A stretch of DNA of 64,000 nucleotides from the NCBI GenBank assembly GCA_026874595.1, contig CM049306.1:101321142-101385141 (forward strand), in the 5' to 3' direction. Source of the stretch: Sipunculus nudus (taxonomy: Eukaryota > Annelida > Sipuncula > Golfingiida > Sipunculidae). Below, one piece after another: positions 63,976-64,000 of the stretch (within the stretch, counting starts at the first letter, position 1; each line of letters opens with the position of its first letter). The notes below the pieces were generated by a model. The model worked only from the letters and a program-made list of their open reading frames with translations, had not been told where the DNA came from and did no database searches. Position numbers and translations under genes: made by a program.

Positions 63976-64000
63976 GTTAAGTAAACATATTCCACGTGCG

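Overview
The window looks like nuclear DNA of a large, AT-rich invertebrate genome, most likely a lophotrochozoan and probably a mollusc. The reasons are long (TA)n microsatellites, degenerate minisatellites, a tRNA-derived SINE family, solo LTRs, a hAT-type element whose ends are built of repeated GAGTACTCGAGTAC motifs, and no compact genes or operons. The species cannot be told from the sequence. I found no complete protein-coding gene. Almost all longer open frames are low-complexity (TA, TAG/TTA-type, 16-20 bp minisatellite) or lie inside repeats. The window is best read as intergenic or long-intron sequence.

Layout. 1-3000: anonymous AT-rich DNA with a (TA)n tract. 3005-5180: a 17-18 bp minisatellite split by a solo LTR (3893-4710). 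5180-18180: mostly unique DNA with one exon-like segment (8508-8611), a decayed repeat ending in GGAC repeats, and an open GC-richer minus-strand segment (15126-15410). 18502-20252: a complete non-autonomous hAT element with a perfect 8-bp target duplication, carrying a fragment of a LINE reverse transcriptase ORF. 21675-24484: two more solo LTRs around a 103-codon protein-like frame. 26492-26836: a MITE. 28338-28602: a palindrome between two (TA)n tracts. 30180-30950: trinucleotide repeats. 32550-32935: SINE copy 1. 33501-33571: a second exon-like segment. 35735-36360: a 16/32-bp minisatellite. 39890-43165: a 1.65-kb tandem duplication. 43186-43350, 45740-46075 and 51761-52189: more SINE copies, the last complete with a 12-bp target duplication. 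46190-47420: an 18-20 bp minisatellite. 47740-48330: a promoter-like block. 49041-50055: a 20-bp array split by the fourth LTR. 55850-61200: unique DNA with several GC-richer blocks and a candidate signal-peptide first exon at 61082. 63371-63975: a diverged direct duplication.

The strongest results are structural. Four solo LTRs all point the same way, and two interrupt tandem arrays. The hAT element carries LINE sequence. One SINE family has a clear tRNA head, body and 3' module. A tandem duplication shows very uneven conservation. Gene calls (exons at 8508, 22999, 33501, 61082; open frame at 15126) are low-confidence hypotheses. Everything was read by eye; no alignment or search was run.
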